Source: an uncultured SAR116 cluster alpha proteobacterium (lineage in GTDB: Bacteria; Pseudomonadota; Alphaproteobacteria; Puniceispirillales; Puniceispirillaceae). From it: 64,000 nucleotides of DNA. Made by a program: the position numbers and the translations under genes. Location: NCBI GenBank assembly GCA_902547925.1, contig CACCQD010000002.1, positions 1 to 64,000 on the forward strand, written 5' to 3'. This document shows, piece after piece, positions 20,631 to 29,680 of this stretch; positions within the stretch are counted from its first letter, which is position 1; the number at the start of each line of letters is the position of its first letter. The notes under the pieces were generated by a model. The model was not told where the DNA came from. It searched no databases and saw nothing but the letters and a program-made list of their open reading frames with translations.

Positions 20631-20668
20631 AAAATTGAAAATGTAAACATTTTACTTTTTTCAATTTT
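20631..20668. promoter_or_regulatory. Palindromic operator candidate between scfR-like gene and aceA
   Basis: A near-perfect inverted repeat is centred on CAT at 20648-20650: the inner arms GTAAA/TTTAC are exact. The outer arms, AAAATTGAAAAT on the left and TTTTTTCAATTTT on the right, match with a one- or two-base offset. The left outer motif AAAATTG is also repeated directly at 20624. It lies in the shared upstream region of a ScfR/RamB-type regulator and aceA, so it is a likely operator. Assigning it to that regulator is inference. Confidence 0.6.
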
Positions 20669-20781
20669 GCACTTTTTTCCTCGTCTGCGACATTTTGGTA
20701 GGGTAACAACACACCAGTTTTTTGGCACCGCAGGGCGCGTTGCAAGTGAACCCCTAAAATTTAGGAATGAGGAACAGGGTT

Positions 20782-22098
20782 ATGACAAATAGACCAGACG
20801 AGAGTAAAGCTTTCGAGGAACATACAGGCGCAAAGTCCGGACGTTTTGACGGTGTTGCACGCGACTATTCGATGAAAGACGTGAAAAAACTGTCTGGGTC
20901 AGTGCCGATTGAACACTCCCTGGCCCGGCATGGCGCCAATAAATTGTGGGACCTCCTACACACCGAAGATTACGTGCACTCGCTTGGTGCCATGTCGGGA
21001 AACCAGGCTATGCAAATGGTACGGGCTGGTTTGAAAGCAATCTATCTGTCAGGCTGGCAGGTCGCTGCTGATGCCAACACCGCTGGCGCCATGTACCCCG
21101 ACCAATCACTTTATCCGGCCAATTCGGGCCCGGAGCTGGCACGCAAAATCAACCGCACGCTCCAGCGCGCTGATCAGATTCAGACGCTGGAAGGGACTGG
21201 TGATATTGACTGGTTCGCACCGATTGTGGCAGATGCTGAGGCCGGCTTTGGCGGTGCTTTGAATGCGTTTGAGCTAACCCGCAGCTATATCGAGGCGGGC
21301 GCTGCCGGTGTGCATTTCGAGGACCAGCTTGCGTCCGAGAAAAAATGCGGCCATATGGGTGGTAAGGTTCTGATCCCAGTGCAACAGCATGTCGCCAATC
21401 TCAATGCAGCGCGTCTTGCCGCTGATACGGCTGGCGTACCGACAATGGTTGTCGCCCGAACGGATGCCGAGAGCGCAAAGCTGATCACATCCGACATTGA
21501 CGAGCGTGACCAACGCTTCCTCACAGGAGAGCGGACCGAGGAAGGCTTCTTCCGCCTTGACCCGAAAGATGCGTTCGAGCGCTGTGTTGTTCGCGGTAAC
21601 GCCTTTGCTGAATATGCCGATTTACTTTGGATGGAAACATCAACTCCCGACCTTGAGCAGGCAAAACGTTTTGCCGAAGCAATCCACGAGAAGCACCCAA
21701 ACCAGATGCTGGCCTATAATTGCTCACCAAGTTTCAACTGGTCAGCGAACCTGTCACAGACTGATATCGCGCGTTTCCAGTGCGAAATTGGTGCTATGGG
21801 CTATAAATACCAGTTTATCACGCTCGCCGGCTTCCATTCAATGAACTACTCGATGTTTGAGCTGGCCTCTGGCTATCGTGATCGGGGCATGGCTGCCTAT
21901 TGCGAACTGCAGAATGCTGAATTTGATGCCGAGGAGCGGGGTTACACTGCGACCCGCCACCAGCGTGAGGTTGGTGCGGGCTGGTTTGATGCAATCTCAG
22001 TCGCGGTCAAAGGTGGGCAATCCGCAACAACGGCGATGGATGACTCAACCGAAGAGGCACAGTTCCAGGCCGAGGAAAAGCCTGTCGCGGCCGAATAG
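20782..22098 (+). CDS. aceA: Isocitrate lyase
   Basis: A 438-residue isocitrate lyase, which splits isocitrate into glyoxylate and succinate at the entry of the glyoxylate shunt. The catalytic KKCGH loop is present with Cys189, as are WLAxDANT-type substrate-binding residues ([16 protein letters not shown]), [10 protein letters not shown] for Mg2+ binding and the NCSPSFNW active-site segment. Length is typical of the proteobacterial form. The ATG at 20782 is preceded by GAGGAACAGG; an in-frame ATG at 20767 has no usable ribosome binding site. A strong intrinsic terminator follows. The divergent ScfR/RamB-type gene and downstream glyoxylate-using enzymes give a coherent context. Confidence 0.96.
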   Translation: MTNRPDESKAFEEHTGAKSGRFDGVARDYSMKDVKKLSGSVPIEHSLARHGANKLWDLLHTEDYVHSLGAMSGNQAMQMVRAGLKAIYLSGWQVAADANTAGAMYPDQSLYPANSGPELARKINRTLQRADQIQTLEGTGDIDWFAPIVADAEAGFGGALNAFELTRSYIEAGAAGVHFEDQLASEKKCGHMGGKVLIPVQQHVANLNAARLAADTAGVPTMVVARTDAESAKLITSDIDERDQRFLTGERTEEGFFRLDPKDAFERCVVRGNAFAEYADLLWMETSTPDLEQAKRFAEAIHEKHPNQMLAYNCSPSFNWSANLSQTDIARFQCEIGAMGYKYQFITLAGFHSMNYSMFELASGYRDRGMAAYCELQNAEFDAEERGYTATRHQREVGAGWFDAISVAVKGGQSATTAMDDSTEEAQFQAEEKPVAAE

Positions 22099-22187
22099 GA
22101 AACAAAAGCTCAGTTCCTGTTCAGAACAAAGGTTAATGCCGAGGGGCCTGGGGGGTCAACCGGCATTGTCACTGGACGGGTCTCGAG

Positions 22188-22228
22188 AACCGGAAGGGGT
22201 TTTTTGCTTTTCCCCTTCCGGTTTTTTT
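22188..22228 (+). terminator. Rho-independent terminator of aceA
   Basis: A perfect 12-bp stem AACCGGAAGGGG/CCCCTTCCGGTT with a 12-base loop is followed directly by seven T residues on the plus strand, about 90 bp after the aceA stop. This is a textbook intrinsic terminator. Confidence 0.93.
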
Positions 22229-22281
22229 ATGGCCCGGTTTTTTTATGACCCGGCTCTTTTTATGGCCCAGTTTTTTTGGGC
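22221..22281 (+). repeat. 16-bp tandem repeat overlapping the aceA terminator tail
   Basis: The T-tract of the terminator is the first unit of a tandem array: GTTTTTTTATGGCCCG, GTTTTTTTATGACCCG, a third degenerate copy GCTCTTTTTATGGCCCA, and a partial fourth GTTTTTTTGGGC. It ends 8 bp before the stop codon of the convergent glycerate kinase gene. It may have arisen by slippage and provides extra T-tracts behind the hairpin. Confidence 0.8.
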
Positions 22282-22288
22282 GGTTATT

Positions 22289-23599
22289 TTATAGTGACGC
22301 AATTGCAATCGCCAGATCGCCCAGATTCGTTCCTGTCGGCGGCACTTTCAAAAGCAGATTATGAGCCTCCAGATAGTGATAGCTGTCATGGTCCCTCAAC
22401 GCACGCCTCGCGGCCACCTGATCACAGGATGAAGCCGATGAAATGATGGCACCCGCAGCATCTGTCGGGCCATCGCGCCCATCAGTTCCCCCAGCCAAAA
22501 TCAACCACCGTGCCGGCGGCTGGTCCATGACGGTCATTTCATCAGCGAAGGCGAGCGCCAACTCCTGTGACCGGCCACCCTTGCCAACGCCTTTAATACT
22601 GGTCACGCTGCCAAGTGAGACAGTTGTTTCACCGCCCGTAACACCAAAAACCATCGCATTTTTATCGTGCATCCGAGCGGTGATACGGCGGGCCAGCGCG
22701 CGGCCACAGTCAGCTGCCTCACCAGTAAGCGGCATCATCGCTTCACCACCTCTGTCAAAGGAAGTCACCAGACTTCTTGCGGTGACATTCTGGCAGAGCG
22801 TGTTGCTGGCAAGTATCTGACTTGTCACACTGGCAATATCAGCGTCACCGGGACGGGCCGGCTGATCCGCCGCCCCACTGCGCAGCGCCTCGATATGCCG
22901 AGCCACAAAATCCAACCGATTAAGCCCTGCATCGGCGATCAGAGAAAACGCCACCTCAAGCGGCACCGGATCGCCGACCGCGGGACCGCTCGCAATCGAC
23001 TCCAGCCGATCTTCCGGCACGTCAGAAAGCAGTAACTGGGTGATTTTCGCCGGTCGGGCCAGCCGGGCAAGACGACCTCCTTTCAGGGTGGAGAACAGCC
23101 GCCTGATCGCATTCATCTGTTGGATATCCATCCCACTGGCCAACAACGCCTCATTGAGCTGTTGCTTTTCCGCCAGCGAGACGCCGGGCACCGGTGCCGG
23201 TAAAAGGGCCGATCCACCTCCGCTGATCAGCAATAAAAGATGGTCATCGCCGGTGAGGTTTTTCGCCATTTGTGTCACAGCATTGGCAGCTACCAGCCCC
23301 CGTTCATCGGGAACAGGGTGAGCGCTTGCATAGCACTCCATGCCATCGACAACTACGAAATTTTCATCATTGGTAACGATTATACCCGGCACCTCAGGAT
23401 AGATGGCACCAGAGTCACGTGCAGCAATGGCCATCGCCGCTGCCGCCTTGCCGATGGCAATGATTGCGCTCACCGGGGTTGCCAGTTCGGCCACCGCGTC
23501 GCTGGTCAGGCGGGCGGGATGGCCAGCATCGAGAGCGGCAGCAAAGGCCCTACGAGCTGCCTGTTGCCAGCCTTGCAGAGTGTCAGACCTGCCAGACAT
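22289..23599 (-). CDS. Glycerate kinase, MOFRL-domain (GckA/TtuD) type
   Basis: A 436-residue D-glycerate 2-kinase of the GckA/TtuD family, phosphorylating glycerate to 2-phosphoglycerate with ATP. The N-terminal domain has AIGKAAAAMAIAA and the loop LLISGGGSALLPAP near 145-158. The C-terminal MOFRL domain has GVTGGETTVSLG and LAGGTDGRDGPTDAAGA. Its start overlaps the stop of the reductase gene by one base (TGATG), so the two are translationally coupled. Reductase plus kinase turns glyoxylate-derived hydroxypyruvate or tartronate semialdehyde into a glycolytic intermediate, complementing aceA next door. Confidence 0.9.
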   Translation of the reverse strand: MSGRSDTLQGWQQAARRAFAAALDAGHPARLTSDAVAELATPVSAIIAIGKAAAAMAIAARDSGAIYPEVPGIIVTNDENFVVVDGMECYASAHPVPDERGLVAANAVTQMAKNLTGDDHLLLLISGGGSALLPAPVPGVSLAEKQQLNEALLASGMDIQQMNAIRRLFSTLKGGRLARLARPAKITQLLLSDVPEDRLESIASGPAVGDPVPLEVAFSLIADAGLNRLDFVARHIEALRSGAADQPARPGDADIASVTSQILASNTLCQNVTARSLVTSFDRGGEAMMPLTGEAADCGRALARRITARMHDKNAMVFGVTGGETTVSLGSVTSIKGVGKGGRSQELALAFADEMTVMDQPPARWLILAGGTDGRDGPTDAAGAIISSASSCDQVAARRALRDHDSYHYLEAHNLLLKVPPTGTNLGDLAIAIASL

Positions 23600-24573
23600 C
23601 AAATCACCGGATCGATCAGATCCTGTCCAGCGGCAAAGGCATTGGCATTTTCCACCACCTTGAGCCCCATCGCCGTGCGGCTCTCGACAGTTGCCGACCC
23701 CAGATGCGGCAAAAGAACAGTGTTACGAGCGGCAAGTATTGCTGGATTGATATCCGGTTCACCCTGAAAGACGTCCAATCCCGCACCGCCAATATTTCCC
23801 GCATTCAAGGCCGCGACCAGCGCTGACTCATCGACAACGTCACCACGGGCGGTGTTGATGACATAGGCACCTTCATGCAGTGCTGCGAACGCTTCAGCAT
23901 CCAATATCTGAAAGGTGTCCGGGCTGGCGGCACAATGCAGACTGACAAAATCACTGGCGGCACACACTTCGACAGCGCTGACCATCTGCACCGCCTTCAT
24001 GTCATCGACATCGCCAACGGGCGAGCGGTTGTAAAAACATATATCCATGCCGAACCCGAAATGCGCCCGGCGGGCAACCGCCTTGCCAATCCGGCCCATC
24101 CCGATAATGCCAAGCCTCTTGCCGGTCATCGCCCTGCCGACCAGATGAGTTGGCCGCCAACCGCTCCATTCACCAGCGCGAAGCTCACGCTCACCCTCAC
24201 CGGCACGGCGGCAGAGCATCAGCATCAACGTCAGGGTCAAATCCGCCGTGGCATCCGTCAAAACACCGGGCGTGTTGCTAACCGGGATTGTCTGCGCTGC
24301 GGCCGCGGACAGATCAATATGATTGACCCCGACACCATAATTGGCAATCAGCCGACAATTGCCTTTGGCACCGGCAGCGATGATATCGGCGTCAATCTTG
24401 TCTGACACTGTCGGGGCGGCAATATCATGGCTGGCAAACCCGTCCATCAATGCGGCCTTGCTAAGCGGCTCATCCGACATGTTGAAGGTCGGTTCAAAAT
24501 GGTTGCGCAGTGCGTCTTCGGCAGTTTCAGGCCAGCGGCGCGTCACGAAAATCTTCAACTTCTTGTCACTCAT
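23599..24573 (-). CDS. D-2-hydroxyacid dehydrogenase (glyoxylate/hydroxypyruvate reductase type)
   Basis: A 324-residue member of the D-isomer-specific 2-hydroxyacid dehydrogenase family. It shows the NAD(P) loop GIIGMGRIGKAVARRA near 148-163, the catalytic Arg in CAASPDTFQ/NTARGDVVDESAL, the Glu in the DVFQGEPD segment and the catalytic His in LLPHLGSAT. The substrate-side motif IANYGVGVNHIDL is present. The closest functional type is glyoxylate/hydroxypyruvate reductase, which fits the coupled glycerate kinase gene downstream. The ATG at 24573 is preferred to a TTG one codon upstream. A hairpin separates it from the ABC transporter genes. Confidence 0.88.
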   Translation of the reverse strand: MSDKKLKIFVTRRWPETAEDALRNHFEPTFNMSDEPLSKAALMDGFASHDIAAPTVSDKIDADIIAAGAKGNCRLIANYGVGVNHIDLSAAAAQTIPVSNTPGVLTDATADLTLTLMLMLCRRAGEGERELRAGEWSGWRPTHLVGRAMTGKRLGIIGMGRIGKAVARRAHFGFGMDICFYNRSPVGDVDDMKAVQMVSAVEVCAASDFVSLHCAASPDTFQILDAEAFAALHEGAYVINTARGDVVDESALVAALNAGNIGGAGLDVFQGEPDINPAILAARNTVLLPHLGSATVESRTAMGLKVVENANAFAAGQDLIDPVI

Positions 24574-24651
24574 CAAACATTCATCCCAAAAATTTCAAAA
24601 TCAAGGCAAGCTGCAACCACCATTTGCATGGACGTCCAAACCCAGATAGGC

Positions 24652-24680
24652 AAGGGGCACCGCCGGAAACGATGCCCCTT
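24652..24680 (-). terminator. Hairpin between BMP transporter operon and reductase gene
   Basis: A perfect 8-bp stem AAGGGGCA/TGCCCCTT with a 13-base loop lies 20 bp beyond the stop of the substrate-binding protein gene. The T-run is better on the plus strand (TTTTGTTT) than on the minus strand (TTGCC), so as a minus-strand terminator it is imperfect. Confidence 0.5.
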
Positions 24681-24699
24681 TTGTTTCCATAGCAATATA

Positions 24700-25794
24700 T
24701 TAGCCGGGTATCTTTCCGTTCACACCCTCGACATAATAGTTCATATCATTCCAGAGATTGCCATCATGATAAGCCTCGCCAGCCTTGAGAATGACATTGC
24801 CCTGATTGTCGCTGAAGGGACCTGTGAAAATATTGTAACCACCCCTGATCTTGGCTTCAGCTGCTTCGGCAGCCGCCTTGACATCAGCAGGCATATTCTC
24901 AAATTCAGTAAGAACGAGATAATCATCGGCCATGCCGAGCCAGGTGTTACCTGCCCAATGGTCTGGGCCATCCCCTGTTGACCAGGAACCATCCATCATC
25001 TGCTCAATCTTGGAGATGTAATAAGGCGCCCAATTATTGACCGAACTGAAGAGCTGTGCCTTTGGGGCAAATGCCTTCATATCGCTTGACTGGCCAAAGC
25101 CATGTACACCCGCCTTCTCGGCTGTCTGCAACATTGCGGGGCTGTCGGTATGCTGGGCCAAAATGTCTGCACCCTCGGCAATATGCACCTTGGCGGCATC
25201 CGCTTCCTTGACCGGGTCATACCAGCTGTTCACCCAGATGATTGACATTTCGGCATCTGGATTGACTGAACGCATGCCAAGTGCGAAGGCGTTGATGCCC
25301 TGAATCACTTCCGGGATCGGGAAGGAGGCAAGATAACCGATCTTGTTGCTCTTCGTCATCATTCCGGCAACGACGCCCTGAACATAACGGCCCTCATAGA
25401 ACCGGATGTTGCCTGTTGCCATATTACCAGACCGTTTGTAACCGGTGATATGCTCAAACTTCAAATCAGGGAACTCTTTCGACACCTTGAGTGTCGGGTC
25501 CATGTAACCGAATGAGGTTGTGAAGATGATCTCGTTACCTTGACGCGCCAACTCGCGGATCACGCGCGCGGCATCCGGGCCTTCGGGTACATTTTCAACA
25601 TAGGTCGTCTCGACCTTGTCACCGAAATGCTTGTTGACATCCAGACGGGCTACCTCATGTGCATAGGTCCATCCATGGTCGCCAGGGTTTGTCAGATATA
25701 CGAAACCAACCTTGACCGGGTCAGCAACAGCAGCACTGATTCCGCTGACAGCAGCAAAAGCACCTGCCACCATTGTAGTAAAAAACTTCTTCAT
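24700..25794 (-). CDS. BMP-family ABC transporter substrate-binding protein
   Basis: A 364-residue periplasmic binding protein of the BMP/PnrA family. A signal peptide is visible (MKKFFTTMVAGAFAAVSGISAAVA, cleavage about 24, without a lipobox Cys), followed by VKVGFVYLTNPGDHGWTYAH, GNEIIFTTSFGYMD and the AHTDSP-like AQHTDSPAMLQTA segment. Family members with known ligands bind purine nucleosides, or deoxyribose-type compounds. Its genes order as ATPase, two permeases, then binding protein, all on the minus strand. The likely ligand is therefore a nucleoside or related compound, by inference only. Confidence 0.9.
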   Translation of the reverse strand: MKKFFTTMVAGAFAAVSGISAAVADPVKVGFVYLTNPGDHGWTYAHEVARLDVNKHFGDKVETTYVENVPEGPDAARVIRELARQGNEIIFTTSFGYMDPTLKVSKEFPDLKFEHITGYKRSGNMATGNIRFYEGRYVQGVVAGMMTKSNKIGYLASFPIPEVIQGINAFALGMRSVNPDAEMSIIWVNSWYDPVKEADAAKVHIAEGADILAQHTDSPAMLQTAEKAGVHGFGQSSDMKAFAPKAQLFSSVNNWAPYYISKIEQMMDGSWSTGDGPDHWAGNTWLGMADDYLVLTEFENMPADVKAAAEAAEAKIRGGYNIFTGPFSDNQGNVILKAGEAYHDGNLWNDMNYYVEGVNGKIPG

Positions 25795-25832
25795 GTGATT
25801 GTCCTCTCCTTTATCTGGTCACAAAAATACGC

Positions 25833-26744
25833 TCATTTTCCAGCATGAAAAATACGTCCCAAGCAGGCTGGCGAATTGGCCAGTGCAAATTCCCTGTTCC
25901 GCGAGATCAACACCAGAACGATGATCGTCGCGAGATATGGCAACATCGACAGAAATTGCGATGGGATTGTCCATCCCCGCGCCTGTCCGGCGAGCTGCAT
26001 GATGGTGATGCCCCCAAAAACCAATGCGCCACCTAAAACCCTCCATGGTCGCCACGACGCAAACACAACAAGTGCCAGCGCGATCCAGCCACGGCCGGCG
26101 GTCATTCCCTCCGCCCAGTGCGGTGTCAGCACCAGCGGCAGATATGCACCGCCAAGGCCTGCCATCATGCCACCAAACATGACCGCCAGCAAGCGAACAC
26201 CGAGCACCGAATAGCCAAGGGCGTGCGCGCTGTCGTGATTGTCGCCAACGGCACGGATAATCAGCCCGACACGGGTGGCGTTCAACACCCATGCGCACAG
26301 CCCGACCATGATCACAGCCAGATAGACCATTATATCATGCTGAAACAACAGCATCCCAAGAATCGGAATGTCGGAAAGCATCGGGATATGAATCTGTGGC
26401 AACCCGTCAATGGCGTGTCCTACCAATGGCGCGCCAATAAGACCGGACAGCCCAGTGCCAAAAATCGTCAGAGCAAGCCCCGTTGCCACCTGATTGGTTG
26501 CCAAACCCAAAGTAAAAAAGGCAAAAATACCAGCGGTTAACGCCCCAGCAAACGCGCCTGCAAACATCCCCAGAATTGGGCTGCCCGTCCCCATGGCAAT
26601 CGCAAAGGCGGACACAGCGCCCATCAGCATCATACCCTCAACACCGAGGTTCAAAACGCCGCTACGCTCGGCAATCAACTCACCGGATGCGGCAAAGATC
26701 AACGGCACCGAGGTCAGGATCACGGTCAAGATCAACTGTTCCAT
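25833..26744 (-). CDS. ABC transporter permease (BMP/nucleoside type), second subunit
   Basis: A 303-residue inner-membrane permease with about eight hydrophobic helices. It belongs to the BPD_transp_2 family; the start (LTVILTSVPLIFAASGELIAERSGVLNLGVEG) is the hallmark of the shorter permease of BMP-type importers. The EAA-like coupling region reads ATRVGLIIRAVGDNHDSAHALGYS. Its start overlaps the stop of the upstream permease by one base, indicating tight co-expression. Together the two permeases form the channel. Confidence 0.9.
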   Translation of the reverse strand: MEQLILTVILTSVPLIFAASGELIAERSGVLNLGVEGMMLMGAVSAFAIAMGTGSPILGMFAGAFAGALTAGIFAFFTLGLATNQVATGLALTIFGTGLSGLIGAPLVGHAIDGLPQIHIPMLSDIPILGMLLFQHDIMVYLAVIMVGLCAWVLNATRVGLIIRAVGDNHDSAHALGYSVLGVRLLAVMFGGMMAGLGGAYLPLVLTPHWAEGMTAGRGWIALALVVFASWRPWRVLGGALVFGGITIMQLAGQARGWTIPSQFLSMLPYLATIIVLVLISRNREFALANSPACLGRIFHAGK

Positions 26745-27853
26745 CAGTTCTGCCCTCCCGTGAGTTTTACTGCCGCAGACCGCGGCAGCCTGATCTCAAA
26801 GCGAAAACGGTTGAAAGTCTCACCGGCCAATAGCATAAAAAGCAAAATGCCCTTGAAAACACCTGTCACAACCTTCGGCATGCCAAGCGCAATCTGCGCC
26901 GAGTCGCCGCCAAGTTCTGCCAGCGCGACGACAAGGCCAGCGCCAATAACAGCCAATGGGTTGAGACGCGCCAGAAAGGTCACAATGATCGCGGTGAAAC
27001 CATAGCCGAACGAGATGTCCGGTTGCAGCTGGTCAATGTTTGCTGAGACCTCAACCATGCCGGCGACACCTGCCGCCGCGCCAGAAATGCCAAGCACCAT
27101 AACCGTGACAAAAGATGGGCTGAAACCAGCAAACCGACCCGCGCGCGGCGCGGCCCCCATCACCTTGACCTGAAAGCCAACAAGCATGCGGCTGAGCACA
27201 AACCACGCACCCACTGCCATCAGCAAAGCGCCCACAACGCCCCAATGTAGCTGACCAAGATAACCAATACCGGGAAGTTCTATCCGGGAGATCAGCGCTG
27301 CATCCTCATACATTTTTGTCAGCGGAAAGCCAAAGGACATCGGATCACGCCAGGGGCCGCGAACAATCCAGTCAATCAACAGCGCGGCAACATAGGTAAG
27401 CATCAGCGAGACAAGGATTTCATTCGTGTTGAAGCGCGTTTTAAGCAGCGCCGGAATCATTGCCCACAACAGCCCTCCAAGCATACTGGCAATGACCATC
27501 AATGGCATCATCGCCCAACCGGGCAGACCGGGGAATGTCAGCGCAACATAGCCAGAGAACACCGCACCAAGAATGAGCTGGCCTTCAGCGCCAATGTTCC
27601 AGACATTCGCCCGAAAGCAGAAGACGAGGCCGCTGGCGATGATAATCAATGGGCAAGCCTTAACGAAAAGATCGCCAATCTGATCTGGGCGTGATACCGG
27701 GGCAATGAAGAATTGATAGAGCGCCTGTAGCGGATCATAGCCAAGAGTGGCGAAAATGATTGCGCCAACAATAAGTGTCAGGGCAATGGCAATGATTGGT
27801 GTCATCACCGTAAGCGCCAGCGGAATATCTTTGCGGGGGATAAGGGAAATCAT
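26744..27853 (-). CDS. ABC transporter permease (BMP/nucleoside type), first subunit
   Basis: A 369-residue inner-membrane permease of the BPD_transp_2 family, the longer partner in BMP-type importers. It has about eight to nine helices. Typical segments are PLIIIASGLVFCFRANVWNIGAEGQLILGAV near 90-120 and the coupling loop FQVKVMGAAPRAGRFAGF. It overlaps the ATPase gene by four bases (ATGA) and the next permease by one base, so the importer genes form one operon. Confidence 0.9.
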   Translation of the reverse strand: MISLIPRKDIPLALTVMTPIIAIALTLIVGAIIFATLGYDPLQALYQFFIAPVSRPDQIGDLFVKACPLIIIASGLVFCFRANVWNIGAEGQLILGAVFSGYVALTFPGLPGWAMMPLMVIASMLGGLLWAMIPALLKTRFNTNEILVSLMLTYVAALLIDWIVRGPWRDPMSFGFPLTKMYEDAALISRIELPGIGYLGQLHWGVVGALLMAVGAWFVLSRMLVGFQVKVMGAAPRAGRFAGFSPSFVTVMVLGISGAAAGVAGMVEVSANIDQLQPDISFGYGFTAIIVTFLARLNPLAVIGAGLVVALAELGGDSAQIALGMPKVVTGVFKGILLFMLLAGETFNRFRFEIRLPRSAAVKLTGGQN

Positions 27854-29442
27854 GCGTCAGGCCCCCTACCTGCAGCACTGCCACCCATGAGCAGGCCAAC
27901 TTTTTCAGCTGTCAGGCCGGTTGCGTCCATCGCAGCAGACAGGTGCCCGTTATACAGCACAGCTATCCGATGCGCGATCATGAACACCTCCTCAAGATCC
28001 TGCGAAATCATCACCACCGCTGATCCCTTTGCCGCAAGCTCCAGCATCGCTGAGCGGATGAACATGGCCGCGCCCACATCAACACCCCAAGTGGGCTGCG
28101 AGACGATCAGAAGCTCGGGAGATTTGGCAATTTCCCGGCCAACAACAAATTTCTGTAGATTGCCCCCGGACAGCGCCGAGGCCAACGGATTTTCATTTGG
28201 CAGACGGACATCAAAGGCTGTCGCCACATCGGCTGCCGCCTGGCGCATTGCGTCATCATCAATGACACCGTTTTTCACCGCACCACCAAGCGAGTGGCTG
28301 GTCAGCAGGTTGTTTTCGGCAAGCGACATTGTCGGCACCGCAGCGTGGCCATTGCGTTCCTCTGGCACAAAGCCTATGCCGGCATTGCGCCTAACTGCCG
28401 GTCCAGCGTGGGTGATATCAAGCCCTTTCAGAAAAATGATCCCATCGAGCCCAGCACGCCATTCGCCAATCAGGGCTTCCATCAGCTCATCCTGACCATT
28501 GCCGGCAATGCCGGCTATGGCGAGGATTTCACCCCGTCTTGCCTGCATAGATATCTTGCGAAGCGGCGTCGCAAATTGTGTTGGCCGCGGACGTGACAGA
28601 TGGCTGATCTCCAGCAGGACATCACCATCTGCAGGCGCCGTGTTGCAGGCGACATCACCGACCATCTCGCCAACCATCATTTCGGCCAACTGGCGTGCGG
28701 ACCGTGTATCGGTATCGACAGTGCCGACATTGATACCGCGCCGAAGAACCGTTGCGCGCGAGGTGAGCGCGAGGATTTCATCCAGCTTGTGCGAAATGAA
28801 CAGGATCGCCACCCCTGAGTCTGAAAAACGCCGCAGAACATCAAAAAGCTGGTCTGTCTCCTGCGGGGTAAGAACCGATGTTGGCTCATCCATGATCAGC
28901 AGTGATGGATTCTGCAACAGGCAGCGCATGATCTCGACACGCTGCTGCTGGCCAACCGAAAGATTGTGCACCCGGGCATCCGGATCAACACCGATCCCAT
29001 ATTCTGCAGACATCCTGCGGACACGATCCGACAGACCGGACAAGGACTCACCCGCGGGCAGGGCCAGCTGGATATTCTCGGCGACGGTCAAAGCCTGAAA
29101 CAACGAGAAATGCTGAAACACCATGCCGATGCCCATCTCGCGCGCGTGTTGCGGTCCATTGATCGTGACCGGCTGGCCGCGCCATTCAAGAGCGCCTGAA
29201 TCGGGCTGCATCAGGCCATAGACCATTTTCACAAATGTCGATTTGCCGGCGCCATTTTCGCCAAGCAGAGCGTGTATTTCACCTTCATAGATAGAAAAGG
29301 ACACATCATCATTGGCTGTAAAATTGCCAAAGCGTTTGACGAAGCCAGAGGCATTCAACAACGGCGTCTGGTGTGTCGGCGCGGCGACACCTGCCTTTTT
29401 GGCGCTATTTTTCGATGTCTTTGTGCGCGATCTGGCTGTCAT
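27850..29442 (-). CDS. ABC transporter ATP-binding protein, duplicated (BMP/nucleoside type)
   Basis: A 530-residue protein with two ABC ATPase domains in tandem, as in ribose/nucleoside importers. The first half has Walker A GENGAGKST, signature LSVGQQQRVEI and Walker B LLIMDEPTS. The second half has the degenerate Walker A GIAGNGQDE and signature LSGGNLQKFVVGRE. The second site is thus probably catalytically weak, which is usual for this subfamily. The ATG at 29442 with AGAGG upstream is preferred to an ATG 23 codons earlier without one. It is the first gene of the four-gene importer operon. Confidence 0.92.
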   Translation of the reverse strand: MTARSRTKTSKNSAKKAGVAAPTHQTPLLNASGFVKRFGNFTANDDVSFSIYEGEIHALLGENGAGKSTFVKMVYGLMQPDSGALEWRGQPVTINGPQHAREMGIGMVFQHFSLFQALTVAENIQLALPAGESLSGLSDRVRRMSAEYGIGVDPDARVHNLSVGQQQRVEIMRCLLQNPSLLIMDEPTSVLTPQETDQLFDVLRRFSDSGVAILFISHKLDEILALTSRATVLRRGINVGTVDTDTRSARQLAEMMVGEMVGDVACNTAPADGDVLLEISHLSRPRPTQFATPLRKISMQARRGEILAIAGIAGNGQDELMEALIGEWRAGLDGIIFLKGLDITHAGPAVRRNAGIGFVPEERNGHAAVPTMSLAENNLLTSHSLGGAVKNGVIDDDAMRQAAADVATAFDVRLPNENPLASALSGGNLQKFVVGREIAKSPELLIVSQPTWGVDVGAAMFIRSAMLELAAKGSAVVMISQDLEEVFMIAHRIAVLYNGHLSAAMDATGLTAEKVGLLMGGSAAGRGPDA

Positions 29443-29610
29443 GAACGCCTCTGATAGATGGGGGCGACGAGCGGCCACCGTCAGCACCTGTTCAAAAAAG
29501 AATAGAGGCATTGAGGCGAGGATGTAAAGAAAATGACGCAGCTCAAATGCAATACTGGGAGTGAATCTAGGATCGCAAAGGACGATACTTGCTCAACTCC
29601 AATATCCACT

Positions 29611-29643
29611 AAAAAGGGCTGGCATCACGCGGATGCCAGCCCT
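29611..29643 (-). terminator. Bidirectional intrinsic terminator after amtB
   Basis: A perfect 12-bp stem AGGGCTGGCATC/GATGCCAGCCCT with a 5-base loop lies 38 bp beyond the amtB stop. On the minus strand it is followed by TTTTTAG and on the plus strand by GTTTTATT, so it can act in both directions; the amtB transcript is the obvious client. Confidence 0.9.
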
Positions 29644-29680
29644 GTTTTATTCGACATTAGACAGTTGTGTCCAGCTGCAA

